The notes under the pieces: model-generated
What the model saw: the letters and a program-made list of their open reading frames with translations, nothing else
Told to the model about the DNA's origin: nothing
Database searches by the model: none
In this document: piece after piece, positions 32,596 to 32,942 of the stretch
How positions within the stretch are numbered: position 1 is the stretch's first letter
How the letters are laid out: each line of letters opens with the position of its first letter
Position numbers and translations under genes: made by a program
Assembly (NCBI GenBank): GCA_016297165.1
Contig: JAEDHF010000004.1
Location: 1-32,942 of the forward strand
From: Oscillospiraceae bacterium
Lineage (GTDB): Bacteria > Bacillota > Clostridia > Oscillospirales > Ruminococcaceae
DNA length: 32,942 nucleotides
Direction of reading: 5' to 3'

Positions 32596-32942
32596 TTACA
32601 GCTTCCTTCTTTCCGAGAACCGCAACCGCTTCCGTAATCTCGCCGATTACGTCCTTTTCTACGAACTCCTTAGCCTGTCTTATAGCATTCTTGAAGGCTA
32701 AAGCGTCGCTGCTTCCATGAGCCTTAATAACGGGCTTAGCCGTTCCTAAAAGAGGCGAGCCCCCTACCTCACGGTAATCCATCTGCTTCGATACCGCCTT
32801 TATGCCCTTCATGGAGAATACTGCGCCGATTTTAGCCATACCGCCGCCGAATATAGTTTCCTTAAGGGCTTTCTTCATGAATTTTCCCATACCCTCTACG
32901 GTTTTAAGATAGATATTTCCCGTAAAACCGTCGGTAACGATA
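32588..32942 (-). CDS. plsX: Phosphate acyltransferase PlsX (partial, N-terminus outside window)
   Basis: The frame is open to the right edge, so only the last ~117 residues are present. The first visible residues, IVTDGFTGNIYLKTVEGMG, are a hallmark of PlsX. LGTAKPVIKAHGSSDALAFKNAIRQA is its conserved C-terminal block. PlsX makes acyl-phosphate from acyl-ACP for phospholipid synthesis. It overlaps rnc by 8 bases; the acpP gene that often lies between plsX and rnc is absent here. Confidence 0.96.
   Translation of the reverse strand, partial: IVTDGFTGNIYLKTVEGMGKFMKKALKETIFGGGMAKIGAVFSMKGIKAVSKQMDYREVGGSPLLGTAKPVIKAHGSSDALAFKNAIRQAKEFVEKDVIGEITEAVAVLGKKEAVSE

Overview
The window looks like the chromosome of a Gram-positive, low-to-mid GC gut-type Clostridia, probably Oscillospirales/Ruminococcaceae. 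The evidence is the Firmicutes gene order plsX-rnc-radical SAM-smc-ftsY and nadD-yqeK-rsfS, the GAAAGGAA-type ribosome binding sites, consensus sigma-A promoters, an FMN riboswitch ahead of an ECF transporter S-component, and a CD1247-type zinc-ribbon protein. The taxonomic call is inference. Apart from one small inverted-repeat element this is core chromosome; no phage, integrase, CRISPR array or tRNA was seen.

Layout. Positions 1-942 (minus) hold most of a parvulin-type foldase lipoprotein. It shares an A/T-rich intergenic region with a divergent plus-strand unit (1196-4589) made of an orphan BMP-family lipoprotein, a translationally coupled protein of unknown function, and a phenylacetate-CoA ligase. 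From 4638 onward every gene lies on the minus strand. First come a 64-residue coiled-coil protein, an AraD-like class II aldolase with an unusual tail, and glutamine-dependent NAD synthetase. The NAD synthetase is the last gene of a MoxR / DUF58 / membrane-protein operon.

Positions 7818-17081 carry two MoxR ATPase / DUF58 modules in tandem. The upstream one includes a large membrane transglutaminase. The downstream one ends in a multi-pass protein with a DUF4129-like tail. Between them sits a DHH phosphoesterase with its own promoter and a strong terminator. Positions 17324-19221 hold riboflavin transporter RibU under FMN riboswitch control, the CD1247-type protein, and elongation factor P. 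Next are an Xaa-Pro peptidase, type II dehydroquinase, an endonuclease IV-like TIM barrel and YqeG (19258-22129). Then comes rpsU, which was annotated directly from the sequence and has a perfect-consensus promoter.

The last third (22502-32942) is one densely packed operon reading plsX, rnc, radical SAM, smc, S41 peptidase, ftsY, rdgB, yhbY, nadD, yqeK, rsfS. It links phospholipid synthesis, RNA processing, chromosome segregation, membrane targeting, nucleotide-pool cleaning, NAD synthesis and ribosome assembly. It is interrupted once, between the radical SAM gene and smc, by a roughly 180-bp element with 22-bp inverted ends whose edge coincides with the radical SAM stop codon.

No clearly new system stands out. 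The best leads are the BMP lipoprotein with its coupled unknown partner, the tandem MoxR modules split by an independent DHH gene, the cysteine clusters in the CD1247-type protein, and the short element inside the smc operon.
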